Source: an uncultured Ignavibacteriales bacterium
GTDB taxonomy: Bacteria > Bacteroidota > Ignavibacteria > Ignavibacteriales > Melioribacteraceae
Direction of reading: 5' to 3'
Length of the DNA: 34,660 nucleotides
NCBI GenBank assembly: GCA_947311785.1
Contig: CAMZLW010000102.1
Coordinates: forward strand, 1 to 34,660
Shown: piece by piece, positions 7,689 to 16,468 of the stretch
Numbering within the stretch: position 1 is the first letter of the stretch
Layout: every line of letters starts with the position of its first letter
Made by a program: the position numbers and the translations under genes
The notes under the pieces: generated by a model
What the model saw: the letters and a program-made list of their open reading frames with translations, nothing else
The model's database searches: none
What the model was told of the DNA's origin: nothing

Positions 7689-10600
7689 TTACATCTTTAC
7701 AATTTTTATAGTTTCAGTTTCTGCACCTTTTGTAGATTTTATAAAATAAACACCTGCTCTAAGAAAGCTTAAATCAATTTTATCATTATTTTCAGGAATT
7801 AATTCAAGAACAATATTTCCATGTATATCAAATATTTGAATTAAGTTATATTCTTCAAGTTTTAAAATTGTTATAAAATCATATACAAGACTAGGTTGTA
7901 CAAATAATTTATCATAAGATTGTTTTACCTCATTTGTATAATTACTTCTCTTGGCAATACCAATTGGCTTAAGCGAAGAGTTCGCAACAGGAGTAACTTC
8001 AAACATAATATATTTTCCTGCTTCCATAGAAGTTAAAATATATGTTGTATCATTTGCTCCTTCAATAACTTCTGTTCCTGCTCCGTTAGCTGCCTCTGCG
8101 GTGTACCATTGATATATGGATTGCCCCTCTGGATCATCATCTCTATCAAAAAAATCATAATTTGCATGAAACGTTTCCCCAACCTCTGTTTTTCCTTTAA
8201 TAATAATATTACTTACTATTGGTTCAGATTGTACGTCCGGAATATCCGGCAAATCTAACTTCACTGATGTTAATATTTTATACTCTCCAGGAGTTAGTGT
8301 AAAACTCGACGAGCCATTATATTCCTGCTGCGTATAGTAATCATACCAAATACTTGATGATGATAAATTAGGGCTTCCTGTTTTGTCTTCCAAACCAAAG
8401 TTTCCATAAATTACAACATTCATTGACGAATGTAATAATGTAATTTGTTTTAAACTTCCTGTTAAATTAAGTGTGAAATTATCCGTTGAAAACACCTCAT
8501 TATTTTTCTTTAAATTAATAAAAGTCTTAAAATATGAGTATAAATTTTTTCTATTTTCTTCTTCAAAATAATTCCATTTTATAGGTTTCTCACAAACTCT
8601 GCAAGGTTCATCAATACTAACATCATAACCGAGCTCTTCGAATTGCCAAATCATCTTTGGTCCAGGAATAGCAAAAAAGAATGCTCCTGCAAGTTCTGTT
8701 CTTTTTAACGCAACAGCCTCATCCTTAACATTATAATCACCAAACGAATTTCCATAAGTAATATTTTTAAACATCATACGTTCCTCATCATGACTTTCCA
8801 TATACGAAATTAAATTAGCACTCTCCCAGCCTCTTTTTTGGTATGATGTCCAAGAAAAATCCCAATCATCTGTATATCCCATTGATGCTTGTGCATAACT
8901 ATGAGTAATATTGCCCCATAGCATTATTCCATATTCAGCAAGAACTTTCTCTTCCGAATTATCGGTTAAATGTTCACAAATCATATAAGCTCCCGGACTT
9001 GTTTGCCAAATTGTATCAGCAATATCTTCTAAAATCTGAATTCGTGATGCATCATAAGCCCAACCATTACCAATGGTATTTGTGAAACCTTTTGTAAAAT
9101 CAAATCTAAAACCATCAAATTTATATTCGTTTAACCAATATTTCACAACTCGGCTTACAAGTTCTTTTGTTTCAGGACTTTCATGGTTAAAATCATAGCC
9201 CCAAGAATAATCCGTATTTGGAGAATGAACATTATACCAGGGATTTTCTGCTGTTACTTGGCCATAATCTCCTGCGTCTGGGTCAAAATATAATTGCACA
9301 AAAGGACTTTGCCCAAATGAATGATTTAAAACTATATCATTTATTACAGCAATACCATTTTGATGACAAACATCAATAAATTCTTTCAATTTATCTTTTG
9401 TCCCATAGTATTTATCAGGAGCAAAATAAAAAGACGGATTATAACCCCAACTGCTATTTCCTTCAAATTCATTAATAGGCATAAGTTCTATTGCACTAAT
9501 ACCCAATTCTTTAAGATAGCTTATTGTATCAATCATAGTTTGGTAATTGTGTGAGGCAATAAAGTCTCTTATGTGAAGTTCATAAATAACTAAATCTTCA
9601 TTTTCAGCTTTTGCAAAGTTTTCTATTTGCCAATTATATGGACTTTGTGCTGTTTGAAAAACAGAGGCAATACCTGAGGTTTTCCCGGTAGGATAATCTA
9701 TTAGATTAGGATAAGTTACATTTGAAATATAATGGTCGTTCCAAGGGTCAGAAATTTTATCGGCATATGGGTCGGCAATTGTTATTGCACCATCAACAAT
9801 GTATTGATAAATATATTCTTGCCCCGCTGTAAGCCCACTTAAAGTTAGCCAATATCTTTTGCCATCAGAAGTTTTAAACATCTGATTATCAGCACTAATT
9901 TCCCAATTATCAAAACTCCCTTTCACAAAAGCAAAATCTTTAAAAGGAGCAAATAAAACCAAAGTAACTGTATTATCATCAATATAATTTATTCCGTCAA
10001 CAAGGTTTGAAGATGGCAATTCGGCAATTTGGCTATCTGTTCTTACAAAAATATTAATAGTTTTTTCTTCCGTATCTGTTCCATCTGTTGCTATAATTTT
10101 AATTGTATTATTTCCTGTTGCATCAATAGTATGAGAATATGAGATGTTATTTGTACTTGAATTTGAAACATTCACATCATTAATAAAAAGTTGCATAGAA
10201 GTTGCAGCAAGCGAAACTGCTTGAATTTCTACAACATCATTAAATGAATAAATTTTAGTTGTATCAGGTTTAGAGAAAGTAATATCTAATGTTGTTGAGT
10301 AAACATCAACAAATAAATCTCCTGTTTGCTTACTTCCATCAGCATTTCTGAAAACAAAAGCCATTTTTGTTACGACTTCACTTCCTCCAACATTATAAAA
10401 ATCATTTATAGTAGGTGTAATTTGTAATTCCCACTTATCATTACCTAAACTAGTTAATTGTGGTTGTGTTGAATTATTCCCCCAGCTTCCTATAACATGC
10501 TGCCAATCTCCTATGCCTTCAACCGACACTCCTGTATGAGCATATAAATCTCCCGTGTAACTTTCTAAATCAGAACCTGTTGCATCAAAAGTTAAAGTTA

Positions 10601-10697
10601 CAGAATTTGTTGCAACAGGAAATTCGGGATTTGTTGTAATTTGACTATTTAAATTTATAAATAGTGTTACAAATAAGATTATAAAATAATGTTTCAT
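7689..10697 (-). CDS. Secreted GH13 alpha-amylase-family enzyme with T9SS-like C-terminus (amylase B)
   Basis: This 1002-residue extracellular glycoside hydrolase is predicted to cleave alpha-glucans. In order: signal peptide (1-18); a module (~20-135) with YTGDLYAHTGV and DWQHVIGSWG that is shared with amylase A; an Ig-like module (~136-220); a CBM48/isoamylase-like module (~236-325, FVKGSFDNW); and a GH13 barrel (~365-740). Catalytic regions are intact: DIVLNH (454-459), GFRFDF with nucleophile D533, CEH with acid/base E575, and ESHDEE with D637. A beta module at ~825-920 and a C-terminal domain (~930-1002) resembling a T9SS type A sorting signal follow (IQIFDIHG, LSFLRAGVYFIK). Its usual PNP motif is replaced by VQPS. 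It is about 35-45% similar by eye to amylase A. It is last in the minus-strand cluster, 113 bp after the previous gene, and may have its own promoter. Confidence 0.92.
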   Translation of the reverse strand: MKHYFIILFVTLFINLNSQITTNPEFPVATNSVTLTFDATGSDLESYTGDLYAHTGVSVEGIGDWQHVIGSWGNNSTQPQLTSLGNDKWELQITPTINDFYNVGGSEVVTKMAFVFRNADGSKQTGDLFVDVYSTTLDITFSKPDTTKIYSFNDVVEIQAVSLAATSMQLFINDVNVSNSSTNNISYSHTIDATGNNTIKIIATDGTDTEEKTINIFVRTDSQIAELPSSNLVDGINYIDDNTVTLVLFAPFKDFAFVKGSFDNWEISADNQMFKTSDGKRYWLTLSGLTAGQEYIYQYIVDGAITIADPYADKISDPWNDHYISNVTYPNLIDYPTGKTSGIASVFQTAQSPYNWQIENFAKAENEDLVIYELHIRDFIASHNYQTMIDTISYLKELGISAIELMPINEFEGNSSWGYNPSFYFAPDKYYGTKDKLKEFIDVCHQNGIAVINDIVLNHSFGQSPFVQLYFDPDAGDYGQVTAENPWYNVHSPNTDYSWGYDFNHESPETKELVSRVVKYWLNEYKFDGFRFDFTKGFTNTIGNGWAYDASRIQILEDIADTIWQTSPGAYMICEHLTDNSEEKVLAEYGIMLWGNITHSYAQASMGYTDDWDFSWTSYQKRGWESANLISYMESHDEERMMFKNITYGNSFGDYNVKDEAVALKRTELAGAFFFAIPGPKMIWQFEELGYDVSIDEPCRVCEKPIKWNYFEEENRKNLYSYFKTFINLKKNNEVFSTDNFTLNLTGSLKQITLLHSSMNVVIYGNFGLEDKTGSPNLSSSSIWYDYYTQQEYNGSSSFTLTPGEYKILTSVKLDLPDIPDVQSEPIVSNIIIKGKTEVGETFHANYDFFDRDDDPEGQSIYQWYTAEAANGAGTEVIEGANDTTYILTSMEAGKYIMFEVTPVANSSLKPIGIAKRSNYTNEVKQSYDKLFVQPSLVYDFITILKLEEYNLIQIFDIHGNIVLELIPENNDKIDLSFLRAGVYFIKSTKGAETETIKIVKM

Positions 10698-10730
10698 ATT
10701 GCTTTTTTTTATTATTAAATTGCTTCATTG

Positions 10731-10764
10731 TTACATTGGTATTTACAACAATTTAACAATGTAA
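10731..10764. repeat. Inverted repeat TTACATTG-N18-CAATGTAA upstream of amylase B
   Basis: Two perfect 8-base arms (10731-10738 and 10757-10764) lie in the 113-bp gap before amylase B. The right arm overlaps a possible -7 box, TACATTG (minus strand, 10763-10757). TTG lies 21 bases upstream of that box (10787-10785). It could be an operator or chance in A/T-rich DNA. Confidence 0.35.
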
Positions 10765-10810
10765 GAAAATTAAGTTCTATTCTACAACTATTTTTTCAAA
10801 GATAATAAAT

Positions 10811-11611
10811 TTAAGGTTGTTGACTGCGAATAACCAAATATACAGCATTAATATCAACAAAATCTCCTGAATTTTGCGAAAATGCGTTCAAATGAATTTC
10901 AAAAGGTATTGTTCCTGCATTCCAATTTTTCCAAGGACTGGTAACAGTATGTCCTCCTCCTGTCCAAGCCCATGTCCAAGTATCAGTATTTACAATTGGA
11001 AATGTTTCTGTTGTTCCATTATGAGCTCTTAATTGCAAATGATTAGTTCCCAATTTGTTGGTGGCTCTAATAATCATTTTAACTTGTAAATTTCCATTTT
11101 TTTCAAAAACAGTAGGATTAATTACAGTTTCACAATTAGGAACATCAACAGAAGGTGCATTATTATTAACGGTAAATCCAGTTCCTTTATACAAAGGAAT
11201 AATTGTAAAAAAATTACTTGCTCCAATATATCCTCTCACATCTAATTCTGTTATAGGATTTGAAGTTCCTAAACCAATATTATCTCCTGTAAAAGAGGTA
11301 GTTGTGTTTTCATTTACAGCGTCTCTTCTCCAAGGGTTATTTTCCTGATTTCCAATATATTGCCATAAATTACCATCGTAATAATAAATACCTAAAATAT
11401 TATTTGTTTGAAAAACAGTTAAGCCCTCAGCAGGACTATTGATATTTAGTCTTTCGTTTTCAAGCATTCTCGGAATAATTAATCCTTTTGCAGAAGATTT
11501 AATATCTAAAATACTTGAATTATTGGGTGTAGAGTTTCCTATTCCCACATTTTGAGAAAATCCTGTTACAATTGAAAAAGAAAATAGGAATAATATAATT
11601 TTTGCTTTCAT
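10811..11611 (-). CDS. Secreted VGIG-repeat protein 2, unknown function
   Basis: A 266-residue exported protein with a signal peptide (MKAKIILFLFSFSIVTGFSQ). The N-terminal part has the NVGIGNSTPNNSSILDIKS..KGLIIPRM pattern seen in many Bacteroidota surface or tail-fibre-like proteins, then a YYYDGNLWQYIG motif. A second copy of the pattern (NIGLGTSNPITELDVRG) is at ~112-130. A distinct C-terminal domain (~155-266) rich in Trp and Thr (DTWTWAWTGGG, WKNWNAGT) ends in LVIRSQQP. It is a tandem paralogue of the next gene upstream (11616-12422), with conserved cysteine (NCE) and Trp positions. No T9SS sorting domain is present. It lies in the amylase cluster, 4 bp after its paralogue. A glucan-binding or enzyme-scaffold role is possible but unproven. 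Confidence 0.75.
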   Translation of the reverse strand: MKAKIILFLFSFSIVTGFSQNVGIGNSTPNNSSILDIKSSAKGLIIPRMLENERLNINSPAEGLTVFQTNNILGIYYYDGNLWQYIGNQENNPWRRDAVNENTTTSFTGDNIGLGTSNPITELDVRGYIGASNFFTIIPLYKGTGFTVNNNAPSVDVPNCETVINPTVFEKNGNLQVKMIIRATNKLGTNHLQLRAHNGTTETFPIVNTDTWTWAWTGGGHTVTSPWKNWNAGTIPFEIHLNAFSQNSGDFVDINAVYLVIRSQQP

Positions 11612-11615
11612 AAAT

Positions 11616-12422
11616 TTAAGGTTGCTGTGGTTTAACTAATAAATATGCACTGTTAAAATTTGCATTAGCATCAGTCCATCCATAAAGATGAACTTCCCAA
11701 GCATTTGTTCCGGCATTCCAATTTTTCCATTCACTTTCTACTATCCATCCGGTTTGTGTTGATGTCCAAGTCCATGTGTCGGCACTTGCGATGGGATATA
11801 CTTGTGTACTATTATCATGTGCTCTTAATTGAAAATTATTATTTCCGTTTGCAGAAGTAACTCTAATAACTAACTTTACTTGTACATTTCCACTTGCTTC
11901 ATAAATTGATGGTTCAAAACCAGACTCGCAATTAGTTAAATCCTGTCCGCTTGTGTTTGTCATATTATAAATACTTCCGGCTTGCCATAAAGGAATTACT
12001 GAAATCATATTTGTTGCAGAAGCAAAGCCCCTTACATCAAGTTTCATTGCTGGAGTTGAAGTTCCTATTCCAACATTATCAGTTGAATTTGCAAGAATTG
12101 TGTATGAATTGGCAGCATCTCTTGACCAATAATCATTTCCTTCATTTCCTATATACAACCAAGTTGTTCCATTGTAATAATAAAATCCTTCCAAATTATT
12201 TGTTTGATATACCATTAAACCTTGTGCGGGAGAACCAATTCCGGTTCTTTCAGTTTCAAGCATTCTAGGAATTAACATACCTTTTGAATTTGATGAAACA
12301 TCAAGCATTGCAGAATTATCAGGCTGATTTCCTGATGTGTTAATTGCTACTTGCGAATAACTTTCATTAAAAAAAGTAACAAAAAATAAAAGAGACAGTA
12401 TTAATATTAATCGATTTTTCAT
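11616..12422 (-). CDS. Secreted VGIG-repeat protein 1, unknown function
   Basis: A 268-residue exported protein, paralogous along its whole length to the gene at 10811-11611. It has a signal peptide ending near ESYSQ. Two VAINTSGNQPDNSAMLDVSS / NVGIGTSTPAMKLDVRG patterns flank a GFYYYNGTTWLYIG motif. The C-terminal Trp-rich domain (DTWTWTSTQTG, WKNWNAGTNAWEVHLYGW) ends in LLVKPQQP. It begins 8 bp after amylase A ends and ends 4 bp before its paralogue begins, so it is almost certainly translated from the amylase A transcript. Its function is not recognised. The context suggests a periplasmic or surface partner in alpha-glucan use. The absence of a T9SS domain means it may be handled differently from the amylases. 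Confidence 0.75.
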   Translation of the reverse strand: MKNRLILILSLLFFVTFFNESYSQVAINTSGNQPDNSAMLDVSSNSKGMLIPRMLETERTGIGSPAQGLMVYQTNNLEGFYYYNGTTWLYIGNEGNDYWSRDAANSYTILANSTDNVGIGTSTPAMKLDVRGFASATNMISVIPLWQAGSIYNMTNTSGQDLTNCESGFEPSIYEASGNVQVKLVIRVTSANGNNNFQLRAHDNSTQVYPIASADTWTWTSTQTGWIVESEWKNWNAGTNAWEVHLYGWTDANANFNSAYLLVKPQQP

Positions 12423-12430
12423 TTTTATAA

Positions 12431-15400
12431 TTATTTTTTTATAATTATTTTCTTAAAAACTTGGATATCTTTATTTTGAACTTTTAATATGTATGAACCA
12501 TTATTTAAGTCAGAAATATTTAAACCAGAATTATTTTCTGATAATTCTTTTTGTTTTACTAATTCTCCTAAAATATTATATACAGAAATTATACAAGTTT
12601 CTTTTAAATTAAAAAACAATTTATCTTTTGCAGGATTTGGAAAAACTCGAATATTATTTTCTGCATTTTCTATTTTCGGAATGTTTGTAGGAGGAATTGG
12701 TGCTGTAATATTCTGGTCAATATAAACATAAAAATCTCCGGGTTCATAATAAACAGAATGACCACTTGCATCTGAAACATTAAAACTTTCTCCTGTTAAA
12801 TAATTATACCAAGTTCCTGTGTGTTGAAAACTTGGGTTCATATTAAGCCCTGTTACACCAAAATTCCCAGAAATAGCAACATTAAAACTGCCTGAACTTA
12901 TCCATTCTCTTTTTCCATTGCCTCCAAGATTATCATAAGTAAAAGTACCATTCCTAAAATCTTCATAATTTGTTTTAAGATAATTCATTGCTTGGTATGT
13001 TCTATAAACTTCTTTTCTTCCTGCATTATTAAAATATTCCCAATGAACAGGCTTTGCACTTGTTCTGCAATCTTCACTTATTGTTCCATTACTGCAATAA
13101 TTAATACTGTAATCATAACCAAGTTCTCCAAATTGCCAAATCATTTTCGGTCCGGGAATTGCTAAGTAAAAAGGTGCAATTTGAGCAACTCTTTCAAGTG
13201 CTGTTGCTGGGTTTTTAATGTCATATCCTCCGCTTGAATTACCAAATGTTAAATTTTCATACATAAGTCGTTCTTCATCATGGCTTTCCATATAGGCAAC
13301 TAAATTAGGATAAGAAAAACCTCTATTTGAATAATATGCCCATGAAAAATCTGAACCGGTTTCAAAACCCATTGTTGCTTGTTTAAATTGTGCTTGCATA
13401 TTTCCCCATGGCAACATTCCGTAGTTTGAAAGTTCTTTTTCTTCTGCATTTTCAGATAAATGTTCTAAAATTACATATGCATTTGAGTTTACACTTTTTA
13501 TATAATCGTAATAATCGTCCCAAATTGCAATTCTTGATGCATCATATTGCCCCCATGCTCCAACATCACCAAAAGTATTTACTTGTGTGAAACCTTTTGA
13601 TAAATCAAACCTAAAACCATCAACCTTATATTCTGTCATCCAATGGTTTAGAATATCTTTTGTAAGCTGCTTAGTGTATGAACTTTCATGATTAAAATCA
13701 TACCCCGGGCTGTAAGGATGAGTTGCAATTACATTATACCAGGGATTAGTTGTTGTAACTAAATCTGTATTTTTATCATAATACATTTGTACGAGTGGTG
13801 ATTGCCCGAATGAATGATTTAAAACCATATCTATAATTACAGCAATACCTTTTTCGTGACAAGCATCAACAAATTCTTTAAAATCATCTTTTTTTCCGTA
13901 GGCTTTGTCGAATGCAAAATAAAAATCAGGATTATATCCCCAACTATCATTTCCTTCAAATTCATTTATAGGCATAAGTTCAATTGCATTAATTCCAAGA
14001 CCTTTTAAATACCAAAGTTTATCTTTTGCAGCACTAATAGTTTTTTCATCAGTAAAATCACGTACAAGAAGTTCATAAATAACTAAATCGGCTTGCGAAG
14101 TTCCAACAGCAGATGGTATGAAATTGTCTATTTGCCAATCATAAGGTGTTTGGGCAGTTTCAAAAGTACTTACAATACCAATTGTTTGATCCCAAGGGTA
14201 ATCTTTTAAGTTAGGATAAGTTGTTGAAGGAATGTATCTGTCATTCCAGGGGTCAAGAACTTTTTCGCAATATGGGTCTGCAAGTTTTAGCTCTCCATCT
14301 ATGTAAAATTGGTAGGCGTATTCAGTTCCAGAAGTTAAGCCCGTTATTGTTGTCCAAAAATGTTGCCCATCAGCAGTACGTTTCATGTATCCATTATCAC
14401 TTGCTGTCCAATTATTAAAATCTCCTATAACAAATGCAAATTCTTTTGTTGCCGGTGGGTCGTGCAATACAATTGTTACAGTATTATCATCAATATAATT
14501 AACACCATTTTTCATACCGGTAGGCAATTCTTCTGTTACAACAGCCCCTCTTACAAAAAACCAAGTTGTATCTTTTGCGTGATTTGTACCATCAAAAGCA
14601 TCAGCAACAATTTCGTGCATTCCAACAGCATAGTCTCCTGTATATAAACCATACATTGTTTCGTTTGCACTTTCTTGATGAACTTGATTTCCATCAACAT
14701 CAATAGTAATTGAATTTGCGTTCATTGCAACAGCACAAACAGGAATTAAAGTATTTAAAGGAACTAATGGGTCTTTTTTATTGGGACTTAATAGTTTAAC
14801 TTCCAAACCATTTTCATAAACTTGTATAAACATATCACTTCCATCTGCATTTCTTGCAACATAAAAATCGTCTGGATTTTCAGGAGCAATTGGTTCTCCA
14901 CTTCTTATAACCATTGCAATTTTTAAAATTTCTTCGCCAGTTGGAACTCCATAAAATGTTCTAATATTTGGTATTGTAAGTTCATATAAATCTGTTCCTA
15001 TTTCAGTAAATTTATACATTGCTTCATTAAGCCCCCAAGTAGTTACAACATGTTGCCAATCATTATTTCCTGAACTTTCGGAAGTTATTACTCCTGTGTG
15101 AGCATATACATCGCCAGAATATCCGGCAAGAGCACCATTACCCAATGTTGCATCAAAAGTAATAGTTACAGAACCATCTTGAAGCGGAAATGCAGGGTTT
15201 GTAGTTACTACACCTATTTGACCATCGCAAGTTAGTTGTTCTCCAACAGTGTATGTATAGAAATCTCCTCCATTTTTATCATAATTAATTGTGAGTAAAT
15301 CAAAGTCTTGCGTTGGATTATTTTTCACTGTTGAAAATATATAATATTTAACTTCGGTATTTTCTGCCAAAGTAGGAATTGTTGCTGTTCCTGTTGTTCC

Positions 15401-16051
15401 TGTGAAATTTACTGCTAATAAATTTGATGAAGTCCAATTGTTATTTGTATATCTCACATAAAAATTCTCATCAGTTGCTTTTGTCTGATTTATTTCTACT
15501 GTAATATCAACATCATCAGTAGCAGTTGGCATTTGCGGACTTCTTGAAACGGAAGTTATTTCGGCAGGTTCGGAAGAAGTTTCCATAAATATTGCACGAG
15601 TATCGGCATATCCGGTATTTTCAAAATTCATTGTGTACCACTTGTTGTTTGAAAGTGTTATTGAATTATTGCTTCCACCACCTGAATTATTATATGTATA
15701 TGTTTGAATAGAATTAATATTAACATTTACAACATCTACCCACTTATTTGACCAATAATTAGTTGACGGTCCGCTTGTAAAAGCAAATTCATAAGTACCT
15801 TCCACAAAATTGCCACTGCTTGATGCAACATTAAATTTTGTTTGATAAATTGAACTTAAATCTGACACCAACATAACTTGTCCGCCTGTTGTTTGACTTT
15901 CTCCTGCGAGAATAAGATTTGTGGGAGGATTTGTCCAACCATCCCAAGCACCAGGCATATTTAATCCTTCGGGTGCATATATTTGAGCTGATAAATTATT
16001 TGAGATTAAAATTGATAATGCAATTAATAGTGTAATTGTTATACGTTTCAT
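12431..16051 (-). CDS. Secreted multimodular GH13 alpha-amylase-family enzyme with T9SS domain (amylase A)
   Basis: This 1206-residue extracellular enzyme is predicted to act on starch-like alpha-glucans. In order: signal peptide (1-22); an N-terminal beta module (~25-160, FNVASSSGNFVEGTYEF..YWSNKW); an Ig-like module (~165-270); the YSGDVYAHTGV/DWQHVVTTWG module (~282-412) shared with amylase B; another Ig-like module (~415-500); a CBM48-like module (~515-610, FVIGDFNNW); and a GH13 barrel (~655-1010). Catalytic regions are complete: DMVLNH (741-746), GFRFDL with nucleophile D816, LEH with acid/base E863, and ESHDEE with D925. The C-terminus is a standard T9SS type A sorting domain (VFPNPAKDKLFF .. 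ISVYNILGELVK .. GSYILKVQ). It leads the minus-strand operon with the two VGIG proteins. A long 5' region (16052-16414) holds an operator-like site and possible promoters. Confidence 0.93.
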   Translation of the reverse strand: MKRITITLLIALSILISNNLSAQIYAPEGLNMPGAWDGWTNPPTNLILAGESQTTGGQVMLVSDLSSIYQTKFNVASSSGNFVEGTYEFAFTSGPSTNYWSNKWVDVVNVNINSIQTYTYNNSGGGSNNSITLSNNKWYTMNFENTGYADTRAIFMETSSEPAEITSVSRSPQMPTATDDVDITVEINQTKATDENFYVRYTNNNWTSSNLLAVNFTGTTGTATIPTLAENTEVKYYIFSTVKNNPTQDFDLLTINYDKNGGDFYTYTVGEQLTCDGQIGVVTTNPAFPLQDGSVTITFDATLGNGALAGYSGDVYAHTGVITSESSGNNDWQHVVTTWGLNEAMYKFTEIGTDLYELTIPNIRTFYGVPTGEEILKIAMVIRSGEPIAPENPDDFYVARNADGSDMFIQVYENGLEVKLLSPNKKDPLVPLNTLIPVCAVAMNANSITIDVDGNQVHQESANETMYGLYTGDYAVGMHEIVADAFDGTNHAKDTTWFFVRGAVVTEELPTGMKNGVNYIDDNTVTIVLHDPPATKEFAFVIGDFNNWTASDNGYMKRTADGQHFWTTITGLTSGTEYAYQFYIDGELKLADPYCEKVLDPWNDRYIPSTTYPNLKDYPWDQTIGIVSTFETAQTPYDWQIDNFIPSAVGTSQADLVIYELLVRDFTDEKTISAAKDKLWYLKGLGINAIELMPINEFEGNDSWGYNPDFYFAFDKAYGKKDDFKEFVDACHEKGIAVIIDMVLNHSFGQSPLVQMYYDKNTDLVTTTNPWYNVIATHPYSPGYDFNHESSYTKQLTKDILNHWMTEYKVDGFRFDLSKGFTQVNTFGDVGAWGQYDASRIAIWDDYYDYIKSVNSNAYVILEHLSENAEEKELSNYGMLPWGNMQAQFKQATMGFETGSDFSWAYYSNRGFSYPNLVAYMESHDEERLMYENLTFGNSSGGYDIKNPATALERVAQIAPFYLAIPGPKMIWQFGELGYDYSINYCSNGTISEDCRTSAKPVHWEYFNNAGRKEVYRTYQAMNYLKTNYEDFRNGTFTYDNLGGNGKREWISSGSFNVAISGNFGVTGLNMNPSFQHTGTWYNYLTGESFNVSDASGHSVYYEPGDFYVYIDQNITAPIPPTNIPKIENAENNIRVFPNPAKDKLFFNLKETCIISVYNILGELVKQKELSENNSGLNISDLNNGSYILKVQNKDIQVFKKIIIKK

Positions 16052-16256
16052 ATTTTTATTATTTAATTATTCTATTGTTGAATTGCTTCATCTGTTAGGG
16101 ATAAAGTCTTTGCATCAATTTTATGTGTATCTGTCAGAAATATAACACCTGCTTATTCAGTTGCATTTGTAATATCTAATTTTCAAAATTATACTCATAT
16201 TATTTCAAATATTTGAATTTAAATTTCTAAATATTGTTTTACATATTCATTGAAAA

Positions 16257-16285
16257 CAAAAATAGTTTTACAAAATAATAACAAA
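16257..16285 (-). promoter_or_regulatory. Putative promoter of the amylase A operon
   Basis: On the minus strand TTTG (16285-16282) is followed after 17 bases by TATTTTTG (16264-16257), an exact TAnnTTTG match. This would leave a ~200-base leader. An alternative pair at 16358-16328 matches the consensus less well. However, it keeps the same short distance to the operator-like site as the promoters of the two small T9SS genes. Confidence 0.35.
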
Positions 16286-16392
16286 TATTGTGCAGATTCC
16301 CATACTATATTTATTTAAGTTTGCCTGTAAAAATAGTTAAGAAATTGTTAATTATAAAGGTTTAAGGGGTATTTATTGTTGCAAACGACACC

Positions 16393-16404
16393 GCAAACGA
16401 TTGC
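16393..16404. promoter_or_regulatory. LacI-type operator-like site 2 (GCAAACGATTGC), amylase operon
   Basis: This is the best palindrome of the three copies: with flanks it reads CGCAAACGATTGCG. A half site GCAAACGA lies 12 bp to the left (16381-16388), about one helical turn away. It lies between the terminator of the small T9SS gene and the amylase A operon, so amylase A is the likely target. Confidence 0.6.
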
Positions 16405-16414
16405 GTTTAAACAT

Positions 16415-16447
16415 AAAAAAAGTCTGCAATAAATTGCAGACTTTTTT
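16415..16447 (-). terminator. Rho-independent terminator, likely bidirectional
   Basis: The stem pairs AGTCTGCA with TGCAGACT (16421-16442) and is flanked by an A-run on the left and a T-run on the right, so it can work on both strands. It lies 22 bp after the stop codon of the small T9SS gene (minus strand). It separates that gene from the amylase operon. Confidence 0.8.
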
Positions 16448-16468
16448 ATAAAATTTGTTAAAAGCTAA

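Larger units (their letters stand above)
16052..16468 (-). other. 417-bp intergenic region upstream of amylase A
   Basis: This gap holds, from amylase A outward: an 11-codon leader reading frame starting at 16091 (MKQFNN..); a possible decayed T9SS-domain fragment (16072-16182); two promoter-like pairs, TTTG-N17-TATTTTTG at 16285-16257 and TTTA-N19-TATTTTTA at 16358-16328 (minus strand); the operator-like site 16393-16404 with an adjacent half site GCAAACGA at 16381-16388; and a terminator hairpin (16415-16447). Nothing else was recognised. Confidence 0.7.

Noticed and set aside
14360-14647. Plus-strand frame opposite amylase A, Cys/Ile-rich
   Set aside because: Antisense to the CBM48-like and Ig-like modules; composition reflects reverse reading of coding DNA.
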